DNA of 64,000 nucleotides from Acidilobaceae archaeon (GTDB lineage: Archaea; Thermoproteota; Thermoprotei_A; Sulfolobales; Acidilobaceae). A program made the translations under genes and the position numbers. Shown in pieces: positions 46,306 through 53,767 of this stretch (the stretch's first letter is position 1; every line of letters begins with the position of its first letter). Location: the NCBI GenBank assembly GCA_027037535.1, contig JALVZQ010000005.1, positions 124,001-188,000 on the forward strand, written 5' to 3'. A model generated the notes under the pieces. It saw nothing but the letters and a program-made list of their open reading frames with translations. It did not search any database and was not told the origin of the DNA.

Positions 46306-46316
46306 TTATTATCGCC

Positions 46317-46796
46317 TCAATTCTCCAAGCACTCAACTCTATATGTATTGACCTTTAGTATCTTACCTTCTGGATCTACTACTCTTTCTCTGAGTTTCTT
46401 TAATAGTCCCCTCGTGGAGACAGTTAGATCTAGGCTCTCCGCTTCCTCAAGCGTAAAGAATCCGGCGTCGAGCGCGTCGCTACCTGGGTCGACATCATAT
46501 GTGAGTGACTTGAGAAGTACAGTTATTAATACGTAGTGATAACGTATTCCTCTTTCATCGTATGCTATGTAGTCGTCCACGTTTACCACTCCAAGCGGTA
46601 TAGCCTCTACTCCTGTTTCTTCTTTTAGCTCTCTCCTCGCCGTCTCAAGGATGCTTTCTCCGAGCTCGACATGCCCCCCTGGAATACTCCATTTTCCCCG
46701 AGAAGGAGGATATTTCCTCTTTACAAGAAGTATCTTTCCGGACTCTATTACTAGTGCTCCGACCCCTACTCTTGGCTCAGAGGGTCTACTATTCAT
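46317..46796 (-). CDS. Nudix hydrolase
   Basis: 159 residues with an intact Nudix box GGHVELGESILETARRELKEETGVEA (G-x5-E-x7-REL-x2-EE-x-G). The N-terminus RVGVGALVIESGKILLVKRKYPPSRGKWSIPGGH is like ADP-ribose or 8-oxo-nucleotide pyrophosphatases. The substrate cannot be read. It lies 11 bases upstream of the tRNA-binding-domain gene and is likely in the same operon. Confidence 0.9.
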   Translation of the reverse strand: MNSRPSEPRVGVGALVIESGKILLVKRKYPPSRGKWSIPGGHVELGESILETARRELKEETGVEAIPLGVVNVDDYIAYDERGIRYHYVLITVLLKSLTYDVDPGSDALDAGFFTLEEAESLDLTVSTRGLLKKLRERVVDPEGKILKVNTYRVECLEN

Positions 46797-46970
46797 TATT
46801 GTTGCACCCTTTACAACGAGTTGTTCGCTCCTGTATTATTTTGGATATAATGCATGTATAGTTTTCCGAAACATATATGTCGATGAACAGTATATTGTCA
46901 TTGATACTTATATACAGTTTTAAAATCTAGGCCTCCACAATTAACAAGTGGAGGGAGATGTTTCCTCTTG

Positions 46971-47513
46971 ATGATTGAGATAAGATTCCATGGTAGAGGA
47001 GGACAAGGAGCTGTCACAGCGGCGAATCTCCTAGTAGACGCCGCTATCCTAGAAGGGAAATATGCACAAGCATTCCCCCACTTCGGAGCAGAAAGAAGAG
47101 GAGCCCCCGTAGTAGCATTCGCAAGAATAAGCGACAAGCCTATACAGGTACATAGCCAGATTACTAATCCTGACATCGTCGTGGTTTTGGACCCAAAAAT
47201 ATTCGAGCTAGTAAACGTTGTTGAAGGATTAAAGAATAATGGAATACTAGTAGCCAATTCAAGGGATAAGCCAATAGAAGTCAATGTAAAAACATATTGT
47301 GTTAACGCAACAAAGATCGCCAAAGACTTGAACCTTGTAATCAGCGGATGGCCAGTCGTAAACACCACTATGCTCGGAGCACTAGTAAAAGCCTCCGAAA
47401 TAGTAAGTCTAGATTCCATAATCGAGGCAATAAAAAGGAGCTTCAGCGGCAAACTCGGTGAAGCCAACGCGGAAGCTGCACGGAGAGCATATATGGAAAC
47501 GAGAGAATGCTAA
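46971..47513 (+). CDS. 2-Oxoacid:ferredoxin oxidoreductase, gamma subunit
   Basis: 180 residues: [45 protein letters not shown] and the C-terminal RRAYMETRE. These are typical of the gamma chain of pyruvate or 2-ketoisovalerate ferredoxin oxidoreductase. It heads a gamma-delta-alpha-beta operon, transcribed from a TATA box (CTTATATA near 46,910). A TTG three bases earlier is an equal alternative start. Confidence 0.92.
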
Positions 47514-47584
47514 TGCTGGCTCCATCTATTTTCTCAGATTATCATGTTACGCTTGGATAGTTAAGTGTTGGAGGGTGAAAGAAT

Positions 47585-47872
47585 ATGGGTCAAGGCCCTA
47601 TACTCCAGGCCCCGGAGACTTTTTTCATAGCGCCTCTAAGCAGGCCGGCTCCAGGGTCAGTGGGAAAAACAGGTTCATGGAGAACAAGCAAACCCGTGGT
47701 TTACGAAGATAAGTGCACAGGCTGTATGTTGTGCTGGTTGTACTGCCCCGAGAACACGATATTGAAGACAAGTAATGGTAAGGTAGCTATCGATTATGAC
47801 TATTGTAAGGGATGCGGTATTTGCGCTGCCGTCTGCCCGTTCAAGGCTATAGATATGGTTTCAGAGGTGTGA
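47585..47872 (+). CDS. 2-Oxoacid:ferredoxin oxidoreductase, delta (ferredoxin-like) subunit
   Basis: 95 residues with two [4Fe-4S] motifs, CTGCMLCWLYCP and CKGCGICAAVCP. It passes electrons from the catalytic subunits to ferredoxin. A GGAGGGTG site lies upstream of the ATG. Confidence 0.94.
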   Translation: MGQGPILQAPETFFIAPLSRPAPGSVGKTGSWRTSKPVVYEDKCTGCMLCWLYCPENTILKTSNGKVAIDYDYCKGCGICAAVCPFKAIDMVSEV

Positions 47873-47876
47873 TGAT

Positions 47877-49100
47877 ATGCCGTTGATGAGCTTGACAGGA
47901 AATTACGCGGTGGCCCATGCTGTTCGGCTCGCACGTGTAAAGGTAATATCAGCGTATCCCATAACTCCCCAGACAACGATAGTTGAGAAGCTCTCAGCTA
48001 TGGTGGAGAACGGTGAGCTCGATGCTAAAATGGTTAGGGTTGAGAGCGAGCATTCCGCTCTAGCCACTGTATTCGGGGCAGCTAGTGCAGGGGCAAGAGC
48101 ATTCACTGCTACAAGTAGCCATGGACTACTCTACATGCATGAAGTAGTATGGTGGGCTGCAGGCTCAAGGATACCGCTCGTCATGGCAGTCGTCACGAGA
48201 GCTATCGGTCCACCTTGGAACATACATGTAGACCACCAAGACATCTTCGACCAAAGAGATACTGGCTGGATCATAGGGATAGCACAGGAAAACCAAGAAG
48301 TTCTAGACATGACATTACAGGCCTTCAAGCTAAGCGAGGATCCAAGAGTATATCTACCTGTAATGGTCGGCCTTGACGGCTTCATCCTATCACATACTCG
48401 GGCTCCAGTAGACGTCCCCGAACAGGAACTAGTTGACGAGTGGCTGCCTCCGAGGAGGCAGCCATACGTGATTAGTCCCGAATCAAACTATGTAATGGGT
48501 AATATCGCTCCCGACGAGGTTCACTTCCTTATGAGATATAGCATGCACGAGGCCATGGAGGCGGCCAAGACAGTAATAAAGGAAATTGACAAAGAGTATG
48601 GTGAAGTCTTCGGAAGAAGCTATGGAGGACTCATAGAATGCCATAATTGCGACGACGCAGACTATATCGTTGTGATAACGGGAAGCTGGAGTGGAGACGC
48701 AAAAGTCGCCTCAGATATGCTGAGAGAGAACGGATACAAGGTAGGCGTAGCAAGGATACGATACATTAGGCCGTGGCCAAAAGAGGAGCTAGAAGAGCTG
48801 GGCTCTCGTGCGAAGGGAATCATAGTCTTTGACCGAGCAATATCAATGGGAGGCTACGGACCCCTATACAGTGATGTCGCTGGGACACTCTATAGTAATG
48901 GAGGCAAAACAAGCCTTGTAGGAGTAATAGCTGGTCTAGCAGGAGTCGATGTTGGAGCAGAAACATTTAAGGAGACAATTACATCGATAATCCATAAAAT
49001 AGAGGAAAACGGCTTTTTCTTCGAACCACGACTATGGCTCCTACCCAAAGATTATAGCAGTAGAGAAAAGATGCTGGAGGTGGCTAAGAGATGGTTATAA
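47877..49100 (+). CDS. 2-Oxoacid:ferredoxin oxidoreductase, alpha subunit
   Basis: 407 residues: LTGNYAVAHAVRLARVKVISAYPITPQT at the N-terminus, VESEHSALATVFGAASAGAR, then the transketolase-like C-terminal domain with GSWSGDAKVASDMLRENGYKVGVARIRYIRPWP. It lies four bases after the delta gene with GAGGTG upstream, and overlaps the beta gene by 10 bases. Confidence 0.94.
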   Translation: MPLMSLTGNYAVAHAVRLARVKVISAYPITPQTTIVEKLSAMVENGELDAKMVRVESEHSALATVFGAASAGARAFTATSSHGLLYMHEVVWWAAGSRIPLVMAVVTRAIGPPWNIHVDHQDIFDQRDTGWIIGIAQENQEVLDMTLQAFKLSEDPRVYLPVMVGLDGFILSHTRAPVDVPEQELVDEWLPPRRQPYVISPESNYVMGNIAPDEVHFLMRYSMHEAMEAAKTVIKEIDKEYGEVFGRSYGGLIECHNCDDADYIVVITGSWSGDAKVASDMLRENGYKVGVARIRYIRPWPKEELEELGSRAKGIIVFDRAISMGGYGPLYSDVAGTLYSNGGKTSLVGVIAGLAGVDVGAETFKETITSIIHKIEENGFFFEPRLWLLPKDYSSREKMLEVAKRWL

Positions 49101-50038
49101 ACCTTAGAAAACTACCGGACAAGAAATACATTATGCCTGGAAACGCTGCATGCCCAGGCTGCCCCGAGACCATGGGCCTAAGATATGTGAAAATGGCTCT
49201 CGGAGACAACGTAGTACTAGTTATACCAGCTGGATGCAGCAGCGTTATACAAGGCATCTCACCATACTCCGGAATAAACGCACCTATACTCAACATAGTA
49301 TTCGCTGCGGCGGCAAGTGCTGCCACAGGAATGAAAGCGGCCTTCGAGACTATGGGCCGAGACGATGTCCACGTAGTCGTATGGGCCGGAGACGGTGGAA
49401 CAGGAGACATAGGATTCCAGGCCCTCAGCGGAGCAGCAGAAAGAGACGAAGACATCATCTATATCTGTGTAGACAACGAGGCATACATGAACACCGGTAT
49501 ACAGAGAAGTAGTCTGACCCCATACGGAGCCTGGACTACAACTACCTGGAAAGGGAAGAAGGAACACAAGAAAAACATACCCATGATCCTAATAAGCCAC
49601 GGGGTAAAATACGTTGCAACAGCCAGCGTAGGCTACCCAACAGATTTTATAGAAAAACTCCAAAGAGCCTCCAAGATAAAAGGATTCCGCTACATTCACC
49701 TTCTAGCACCCTGCCCCGTAGGCTGGAGATTCGACCCAGCCCTCACAGCAAAAGTAGCACAACTAGCAGTCGAGACAGGACTCTTCCCACTCTACGAATA
49801 CATAAACGGAGAATTCAAGCTAAGCCCAATAGCAAAACGATACAAGGATCCATCAAAACGGAGACCAATTATAGAATACCTAAAGCTCCAAGGACGATAC
49901 AGGCATCTCCTAGACAAGCCCGAAGAAATCAAGAAAATAGAAGAATACATAGAAAACACGTGGAAACTAATAGAGACTCTAGAGGAAAGCTTCGCTCCAG
50001 GAAAAGACCGAGGCAAAAAGATATTCGACGCATTATAG
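49091..50038 (+). CDS. 2-Oxoacid:ferredoxin oxidoreductase, beta (TPP-binding) subunit
   Basis: 315 residues. The [4Fe-4S]-ligating cysteines start with GNAACPGCPET, the thiamine pyrophosphate motif is WAGDGGTGDIGFQALSGAAERDEDIIYICVDNEAYMNTG, and LLAPCPVGWRFDP follows. It is the last gene of the operon. Whether the complex prefers pyruvate or branched-chain oxoacids cannot be told from the sequence. Confidence 0.94.
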   Translation: MVINLRKLPDKKYIMPGNAACPGCPETMGLRYVKMALGDNVVLVIPAGCSSVIQGISPYSGINAPILNIVFAAAASAATGMKAAFETMGRDDVHVVVWAGDGGTGDIGFQALSGAAERDEDIIYICVDNEAYMNTGIQRSSLTPYGAWTTTTWKGKKEHKKNIPMILISHGVKYVATASVGYPTDFIEKLQRASKIKGFRYIHLLAPCPVGWRFDPALTAKVAQLAVETGLFPLYEYINGEFKLSPIAKRYKDPSKRRPIIEYLKLQGRYRHLLDKPEEIKKIEEYIENTWKLIETLEESFAPGKDRGKKIFDAL

Positions 50039-50175
50039 TATCTTACTGCCCAACACTAGTACCCAATAATTTCTATTCCTTCCAATAATTCTCCTAAGAA
50101 ACAATACACTATTCTAACCTCTATTATCCTAGCCACAAATCTGGATGACCAGGAATCGCTTATCTAGAGAAATGG

Positions 50176-50277
50176 TAGCCGGGCGGGGATTCGAACCCCG
50201 GTCACGGGGGCTCTCCTAGCGGTCCCTAGGGACCGCTATCCAAAGCCCCGCATCCTGGGCCGCTAGACGACCCGGCT
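50176..50277 (-). tRNA. tRNA-Gln (UUG) with a 29-base intron
   Basis: Acceptor AGCCGGG/CCCGGCT plus A73, with CCA encoded (50173-50175). D arm GTCT..GGAT, anticodon stem CGGGG/CCCCG, loop CTTTGG|C with anticodon TTG, T arm CGGGG-TTCGAAT-CCCCG. The intron (50239-50211) lies at the canonical 37/38 position. It forms a perfect bulge-helix-bulge: exon stem, 4-bp helix CTTT/GGAG, three-base bulges GGA and AGC, then a 10-bp intron hairpin TAGCGGTCCC/GGGACCGCTA. Cutting in both bulges gives a 73-base tRNA. Confidence 0.92.
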
Positions 50278-50379
50278 CCGCCACTCTGCTTTCCTGTATT
50301 TTTGTTTTTGACGAGTGTTATAAAAGGATTCCTCCTATTAATCATCGTGGTCACACATTTAATCACGGTGCTGTAGTGT

Positions 50380-50853
50380 ATGAATGAACGTAATAGATTG
50401 TGGTCAAAAGTTGTACATGTATGTGAGCGGAACTATGAGGAGTGTAGGGAGGCTCTTGAGACTTTTCTATCGAGTATGTGTCCTGATAGAAGCGAATGTG
50501 AGGAGAAAATAGCAGTACCTGGGAGGAGAGCTCGCTATACGTGGATTGAGCGAATAATAGAGAGTGGTGTTCCTGATGGGAGAGCCAGGCTTATACTATA
50601 TGTGATTTCTAGGTACTTGGTCAACGTCAAGGGGTTAAGTGTAGAAGAAGCACATGAAACCATCAAGCTCTTTATCCAGGCAAGCTGCGAAAAACATAAC
50701 CAATGCAGCAAAATCTACGATTCCTGGATAAGAAACGTACTCGTCCACGTAAAAGAAGGAGGATGGAAGCCCTGGAGCCTAGAACGAATAAAAACCAACG
50801 ACCCAGAACTCTACCAAATAATAACAAGCATACTCGATACAAGAAAATCCTAA
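50380..50853 (+). CDS. PriX-like non-catalytic primase subunit
   Basis: 157 residues. The central and C-terminal part, RYTWIERIIESGVPDGRARLILYVISRYLVNVKGLS followed by GGWKPWSLERIKTNDPELYQII, follows the plan of PriX. PriX is a crenarchaeal third primase subunit related to the C-terminal domain of PriL without its iron-sulfur cluster. Four cysteines in the N-terminal half (C14, C22, C34 and C39) might bind a metal. It is the last core-type gene before the accessory island. Confidence 0.7.
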   Translation: MNERNRLWSKVVHVCERNYEECREALETFLSSMCPDRSECEEKIAVPGRRARYTWIERIIESGVPDGRARLILYVISRYLVNVKGLSVEEAHETIKLFIQASCEKHNQCSKIYDSWIRNVLVHVKEGGWKPWSLERIKTNDPELYQIITSILDTRKS

Positions 50854-50939
50854 CACGAATAAAAACACGTCAACGCAATCAACAATTTCTAAGGTCCCAC
50901 AACCAATATCGTAGAAGAATCCGTAGCTTAACTAGATAA

Positions 50940-50993
50940 TTAATAAAGAATCTCCAAAACCTCCATCTCGATCGTTATCTTCTTAGTTTTCAT
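50940..50993 (-). pseudogene. Truncated antitoxin (VapB-type) N-terminus at island left edge
   Basis: 17 codons reading MKTKKITIEMEVLEILY then stop. The first 12 residues are the constant N-terminal strand of all VapB-like antitoxins in this island (TKKITIEVEVPEG). After that the homology ends and the frame closes at once. This marks the left border of the TA array, 86 bases beyond the PriX stop. Confidence 0.6.
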
Positions 50994-51064
50994 CCTGCCC
51001 TTCCTTAACCTGATATGCTTTTATAGATTCACTATAGAAATATTAATGCAGGAGGTGTGGGATG

Positions 51065-51088
51065 ATGGGCGACTTCGACCAGGGTTAG
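51065..51088 (+). CDS. Mini-ORF copy 1, peptide MGDFDQG
   Basis: Seven codons and a TAG. Upstream, in order, are a TATA box (TTTTATAG, 51019-51026), the conserved leader ATAGAAATATTAATGCA, and a perfect GGAGGTG (51051-51057) seven bases before the ATG. Downstream the plus strand becomes pyrimidine-rich. Unlike the other copies, its left neighbour is only a 17-codon antitoxin remnant. Four further copies (51498, 52460, 53082, 59940) share leader, ribosome-binding site and a similar acidic peptide. An in-frame ATG three bases earlier is possible but too near the ribosome-binding site. Confidence 0.5.
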   Translation: MGDFDQG

Positions 51089-51125
51089 GACATCTCCTTA
51101 TCTTTTGACCCAATAATACCCCGAT

Positions 51126-51398
51126 CTAATGTTCTCCATAAGGTTCCTTATACATTCCCTTGGTTCCATCCTTTGCCCTCTTCTCTGCTCTCTTTGCTAT
51201 ACCACGTTTTATTTCTTGGAGGAGCGCCAAATCTTCCCTTGTCAAGGAAGGCTTGGGCTCAACCTTCACAACCCTTGCAAGAATCTCCATTTTTCTAGCA
51301 GCCTCCTCAAGAAAACGAGCTACCGCTCCCTCCTCCAACCCCTCCGGCACCTCTACTTCTATCGTTATCTTCTTCGTCCTTGCCAACCCTCCCACCAT
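51126..51398 (-). CDS. VapB-like antitoxin, orphan
   Basis: 90 residues. The N-terminus MVGGLARTKKITIEVEVPEG is the constant antitoxin beta strand, probably the DNA-binding ribbon of a ribbon-helix-helix dimer. The helical C-terminus is specific to this copy. The TATA box (GATATAAA, centre about 51,424) is 26 bases before the ATG, so the transcript is leaderless. No toxin gene follows; mini-ORF copy 1 and the antitoxin remnant lie downstream. It may be an orphan antitoxin left after toxin loss. Confidence 0.7.
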   Translation of the reverse strand: MVGGLARTKKITIEVEVPEGLEEGAVARFLEEAARKMEILARVVKVEPKPSLTREDLALLQEIKRGIAKRAEKRAKDGTKGMYKEPYGEH

Positions 51399-51497
51399 GA
51401 AGTAGTAATTGTTAGGGAGTGTTTATATCGGGACCCTATGTCTGGAACATTTTTATACATCCCTCATAGAAATATTATGTAAAGGAGGTAGATAAGG

Positions 51498-51518
51498 ATG
51501 GACGAACTCGATCCTTGA
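51498..51518 (+). CDS. Mini-ORF copy 2, peptide MDELDP
   Basis: Six codons and TGA. The upstream parts match the other copies: TGGAACATTTTTATAC promoter, ATAGAAATATTATGTA leader and GGAGGT (51484-51489) eight bases before the ATG. It is divergent from the orphan antitoxin promoter. The peptide differs from MGDYDQG but keeps the acidic character. Confidence 0.45.
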   Translation: MDELDP

Positions 51519-51712
51519 TTGATCCTATCCCATTCTTTACCTTATTACCATTCATTATTTGCCCTTATGATAATGAAGTAGGATTTTCCTATATGTTCTA
51601 GTCCTACTGTTTCCTTCCTGAGCAGCTCGGTTGTTCTATGAACCAACGTTTATATTCCAGTCCTTTCCCTACTTGGAACATTTTTATTCCAATCATCATG
51701 GGACAAGGATCC
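51519..51712. other. Spacer with a relic divergent promoter pair
   Basis: The array's promoter boxes recur here without intact genes: ACGTTTATATTCC (about 51,647-51,659) for the minus strand and TTGGAACATTTTTATT (about 51,673-51,688) for the plus strand. The latter is followed by a possible degenerate mini-ORF, MGQGSL (51698-51718), lacking a ribosome-binding site. A 33-codon minus-strand frame (51545-51646, TTG start) ends FIIIRANNEW and may be the remnant of a TA gene. Confidence 0.35.
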
Positions 51713-52133
51713 CTATAGCTTCTGGAGGCGTGACCCCACTATTTCATTTCTCCCCAGTCTCTTCTGATCATAGTCCTTTTTGTTCCATGTGAGTATTATG
51801 ACCCTATGATAGTTTTCTCTTAATTTAAGGGCGAGGGCAGCGAAGTCCACGTCTCCCAGGTCTAATACCATTCTCTGCGCTTCATCTACGTATTTCCTAA
51901 ACGCCTCAAGACCTGCTATTTCAATACTGCTTATTACGAGTTCAAGGAGAACTCTCAACTTCTCCCAGGACAGGCCCTTCCTCCTTGAGAGAGTTTGAGT
52001 ATGCCTCTTTATCTCTTCAAGTGCATATTCAGTTGTGTAGGTAGGATAGAGTTCTGAGAAGAGGATAAGAGTCCTCCTCGTATACCCGGTTTTCCTTAAG
52101 GAGAGAGCTTATTATGATGTTCGTGTCTACCAC
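51713..52133 (-). pseudogene. VapC-type PIN toxin broken by a frameshift
   Basis: The start IVVDTNIIISSLLKEN (first PIN Asp) is in one frame. The rest continues in another: RRTLILFSELYPTYTTEYAL, EEIKRH, then DVDFAALALKL and IILTWNKKDYDQKR with the C-terminal PIN acids. The break lies at about 52,066-52,082. All three parts together would make a normal PIN protein of about 140 residues, so the damage looks recent. It lies downstream of an equally damaged antitoxin. Confidence 0.7.
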
Positions 52134-52359
52134 TATGGCCCTCTTTTCTCTCTGCCAGGCCTTTCTTCACCTGCTCCTCCATCCATACCGCTTCCTCCGC
52201 TGTGAGACCTGCCTCCCGGGCGAGCAAGTCAGCTATAAACGCTTTCACAGCTGCCCTCGCCAGCATGGGCTCCCAGCCTCTACCCACGAGGGCCTCCAGC
52301 TTCTCCGGCACCTACACCTCTATCGTTATCTTCTTAGTTTTCATCGCAGTCTCCGCTAT
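52096..52359 (-). pseudogene. VapB-like antitoxin with lost start and nonsense codon
   Basis: The frame reads IAETAMKTKKITIEV-stop-VPEKLEALVGRG. At the position where intact copies have ATG (26 bases after the TATA box) there is ATA (52357-52359), and the Glu of EVEVPE has become TAG (52312-52314). The remaining frame is a helical antitoxin-like C-terminus that overlaps the PIN start. An internal ATG could still express only 9 codons. Confidence 0.65.
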
Positions 52360-52459
52360 TCTACTATCACGACTACCGATGCTTATATCCCGGTCCCCTA
52401 TGCGTGGATCGTTTTAATATATCCACTACAGAAATATTATTAAGAGGAGGTGCGAGATA

Positions 52460-52495
52460 ATGGGTGACAAGGGAAACGGAAGCGACGACTTCTAA
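52460..52495 (+). CDS. Mini-ORF copy 3, 11 residues
   Basis: Eleven codons (MGDKGNGSDDF) and TAA. The promoter is GTTTTAATATATC, the leader CAGAAATATTATTAAGA, and GGAGGTG (52446-52452) stands seven bases before the ATG. A C/T-rich stretch follows the stop. It is longer and diverged but keeps the MGD start and acidic, Gly-rich composition. Confidence 0.45.
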   Translation: MGDKGNGSDDF

Positions 52496-52541
52496 GTACC
52501 TTTCTTTTAGACTTCTATTCTATTGGCCCTCTTATTTGCTT

Positions 52542-52643
52542 TCACTCCAAGTATTTGAGGAACTCTTCGTGTTCCTCTTCCAGTATTAACTCGCCGTGGT
52601 GCTTAGAGAGGATCCTGTTCGCTTTCTTCCCTATGTGTGACAT
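52542..52643 (-). CDS. Small helical ORF, 33 residues
   Basis: Reads MSHIGKKANRILSKHHGELI and ends LEEEHEEFLKYLE. The composition is a charged amphipathic helix, as in short antitoxins. No clear ribosome-binding site or promoter was found, and it lies within a mosaic of VapC fragments, so it may be a gene fragment. Confidence 0.25.
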   Translation of the reverse strand: MSHIGKKANRILSKHHGELILEEEHEEFLKYLE

Positions 52644-52670
52644 CATATAGCAAGGAGTTTACTCCTCTTA

Positions 52671-52790
52671 TCAAAGATCTTCGTCCTCCTCAAATGCAGC
52701 CAGCAGTTTATAGGGCCTGTAGTTTGGGTTGCCTCGAAGCATCTCTATGAGGGCGTAGGTGTCAGCATAGTAGAGGCATATTAGCCCTCC
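52671..52790 (-). pseudogene. VapC (PIN) N-terminal fragment fused to another VapC start
   Basis: Reads LYYADTYALIEMLRGNPNYRPYKLLAAFEED: the first PIN strand with its Asp, then a helix. It stops abruptly at a sequence identical to the junction upstream of the VapC at 55728 (GAGGAGGACGAAGATCT followed by TGATAAGAGGAGTA). The fragment thus ends in a piece of a second cassette, showing recombination between TA units. It has no start codon of its own. Confidence 0.55.
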
Positions 52791-52978
52791 CTTAACTCGT
52801 CCTTAAGCCTCTGAGGATCAACCTTCCAACCCTTTAGGAGACCAAAGATCTCCTCCCCCTCTTCCTTGGAAAGAAGCCTCCACAAAACCTCCCCAGAAAC
52901 CTCCACCCTAACACCAACTTTACCAACCCCCACACCTGCCTGTCTACCCGTCCCCATCTTAGCCAACACTTCCACCAT
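52781..52978 (-). CDS. VapB-like antitoxin next to a broken toxin
   Basis: 65 residues, MVEVLAKMGTGRQAGVGVGK followed by VGVRVEVSGEVLWRLLSKEE and a helical end. The N-terminal constant strand is diverged here. TATA (TTTATAT complement, centre 53,003) is 25 bases before the ATG, so it is leaderless. The cognate toxin directly downstream is only a fragment. Confidence 0.6.
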   Translation of the reverse strand: MVEVLAKMGTGRQAGVGVGKVGVRVEVSGEVLWRLLSKEEGEEIFGLLKGWKVDPQRLKDELREG

Positions 52979-53081
52979 ACTACTATCATATCTACTAACG
53001 TTTATATCCCGGGGCTCTTCCCCTGCCTGGAACGCTTTTATAGATTCACTATAGAAATATTAATGCAGGAGGTAGATAAAG

Positions 53082-53105
53082 ATGGGCGACTATGACCAGG
53101 GTTAG
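53082..53105 (+). CDS. Mini-ORF copy 4, peptide MGDYDQG
   Basis: Seven codons and TAG. Promoter CCTGGAACGCTTTTATAG, leader ATTCACTATAGAAATATTAA, GGAGGT (53068-53073) eight bases before the ATG. The promoter and leader are almost identical to copy 1. The stop overlaps, in antisense, the stop of a giant-gene remnant, exactly as in copy 5. A C/T-rich tract follows. Confidence 0.5.
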   Translation: MGDYDQG

Positions 53106-53155
53106 AGTCTTTCCCTCGTTCTCTTTGTTCCAGAGAACGTTCCCTACCATTATAG
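53102..53155 (-). pseudogene. Remnant of the 3' end of the giant gene
   Basis: In the minus frame ending at TAA (53102-53104) the last codons read GTFSGTKRTRERL. The giant gene at 59960 ends GTFPRIKRIREKP, and the DNA around both ends is clearly related. Here the sequence is fused directly to the end of a truncated HEPN gene, so the giant gene was probably deleted from this unit. Confidence 0.5.
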
Positions 53156-53168
53156 TGTTGTGTGGAAC

Positions 53169-53381
53169 TCAACAATTCACCCCCAGGCGAGACAACTGTT
53201 CTCTGACCCATCTCACAACCAACTCACCAAGCTCTAATGCCTCCTTTGCCTCATCCAGAGTTACTATTTCCTCAAAGCCCGGATACCTCGCCTCCACCGC
53301 GTACTCAGTTAATATCCGGGCCTCATTGATTAAGCCCGTGTCAAATCCACGGCTCCCCACCAAATCCATCAATAAGCCCAT
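53169..53381 (-). pseudogene. HEPN toxin 1, internally deleted
   Basis: Retains only the C-terminal half of a HEPN domain: GLLMDLVGSRGFDT, LTEYAVEARYPGFEE and the constant end QLSRLGVNC. Just upstream are traces of the normal start (CRW) followed by a stop, so about 50 codons including the N-terminal helices and the HAQQAAEKALK segment are deleted. The partner MNT gene upstream is intact. Confidence 0.7.
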
Positions 53382-53396
53382 CTACACGCTACTTCT

Positions 53397-53744
53397 TCAC
53401 GCAATAGGCACTCCCTCCCTCACGGCCTCATAGGCAATTGTCCCCGGGCTCTCCCTATACTTTATCCAGTAGCTTCTCCTCACCGTTATGACGTCCACCG
53501 GGATACTTAGCCTGAGATAGAGACTCCTCCTGAGCTGTTTAAGGGCCTGGGGAGAAGCGTCCTCAGACACGACTATGAGTATATCCCAGTCACTATCCTC
53601 CCGGGCATCTCCCCTCGCCCGGCTCCCAAAAAGAATAATCCTCTCAACCGTTACGCCGAGCTTCTCCGCCTCCTCCAGGACGACCCGCCTAATGAGATCC
53701 AAAGTCTCTCTATCCACACTAGCCTTAACCACCGATCTCCCCAT
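53397..53744 (-). CDS. MNT-type nucleotidyltransferase antitoxin 1
   Basis: 115 residues. The minimal nucleotidyltransferase motif is ILFGSRARGDAREDSDWDILIVV (GSx10DxD). The N-terminus MGRSVVKASVDRETLDLIRR is shared by all four MNTs of the island; the C-terminal half is copy-specific. MNT proteins neutralise HEPN RNases, in studied cases by adenylylating them. TATA lies 26 bases before the ATG (leaderless). Its HEPN partner is deleted internally. Confidence 0.88.
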   Translation of the reverse strand: MGRSVVKASVDRETLDLIRRVVLEEAEKLGVTVERIILFGSRARGDAREDSDWDILIVVSEDASPQALKQLRRSLYLRLSIPVDVITVRRSYWIKYRESPGTIAYEAVREGVPIA

Positions 53745-53767
53745 ACTAGAATAATATGATCAAGTGT

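Noticed and set aside
50173-50277. tRNA-Gln as the integration site of the island to its right
   Set aside because: Integrating elements normally duplicate the 3' part of the tRNA and lie on that side. Here the island is on the 5' side, priX stands between, no tRNA fragment was seen further right and no integrase gene is present.
51698-51718. A sixth mini-ORF (MGQGSL) after a TTTTTATT box
   Set aside because: It has the promoter box but no GGAGG ribosome-binding site or conserved leader, and it overlaps the PIN pseudogene end, so it is listed only as a degenerate relic.
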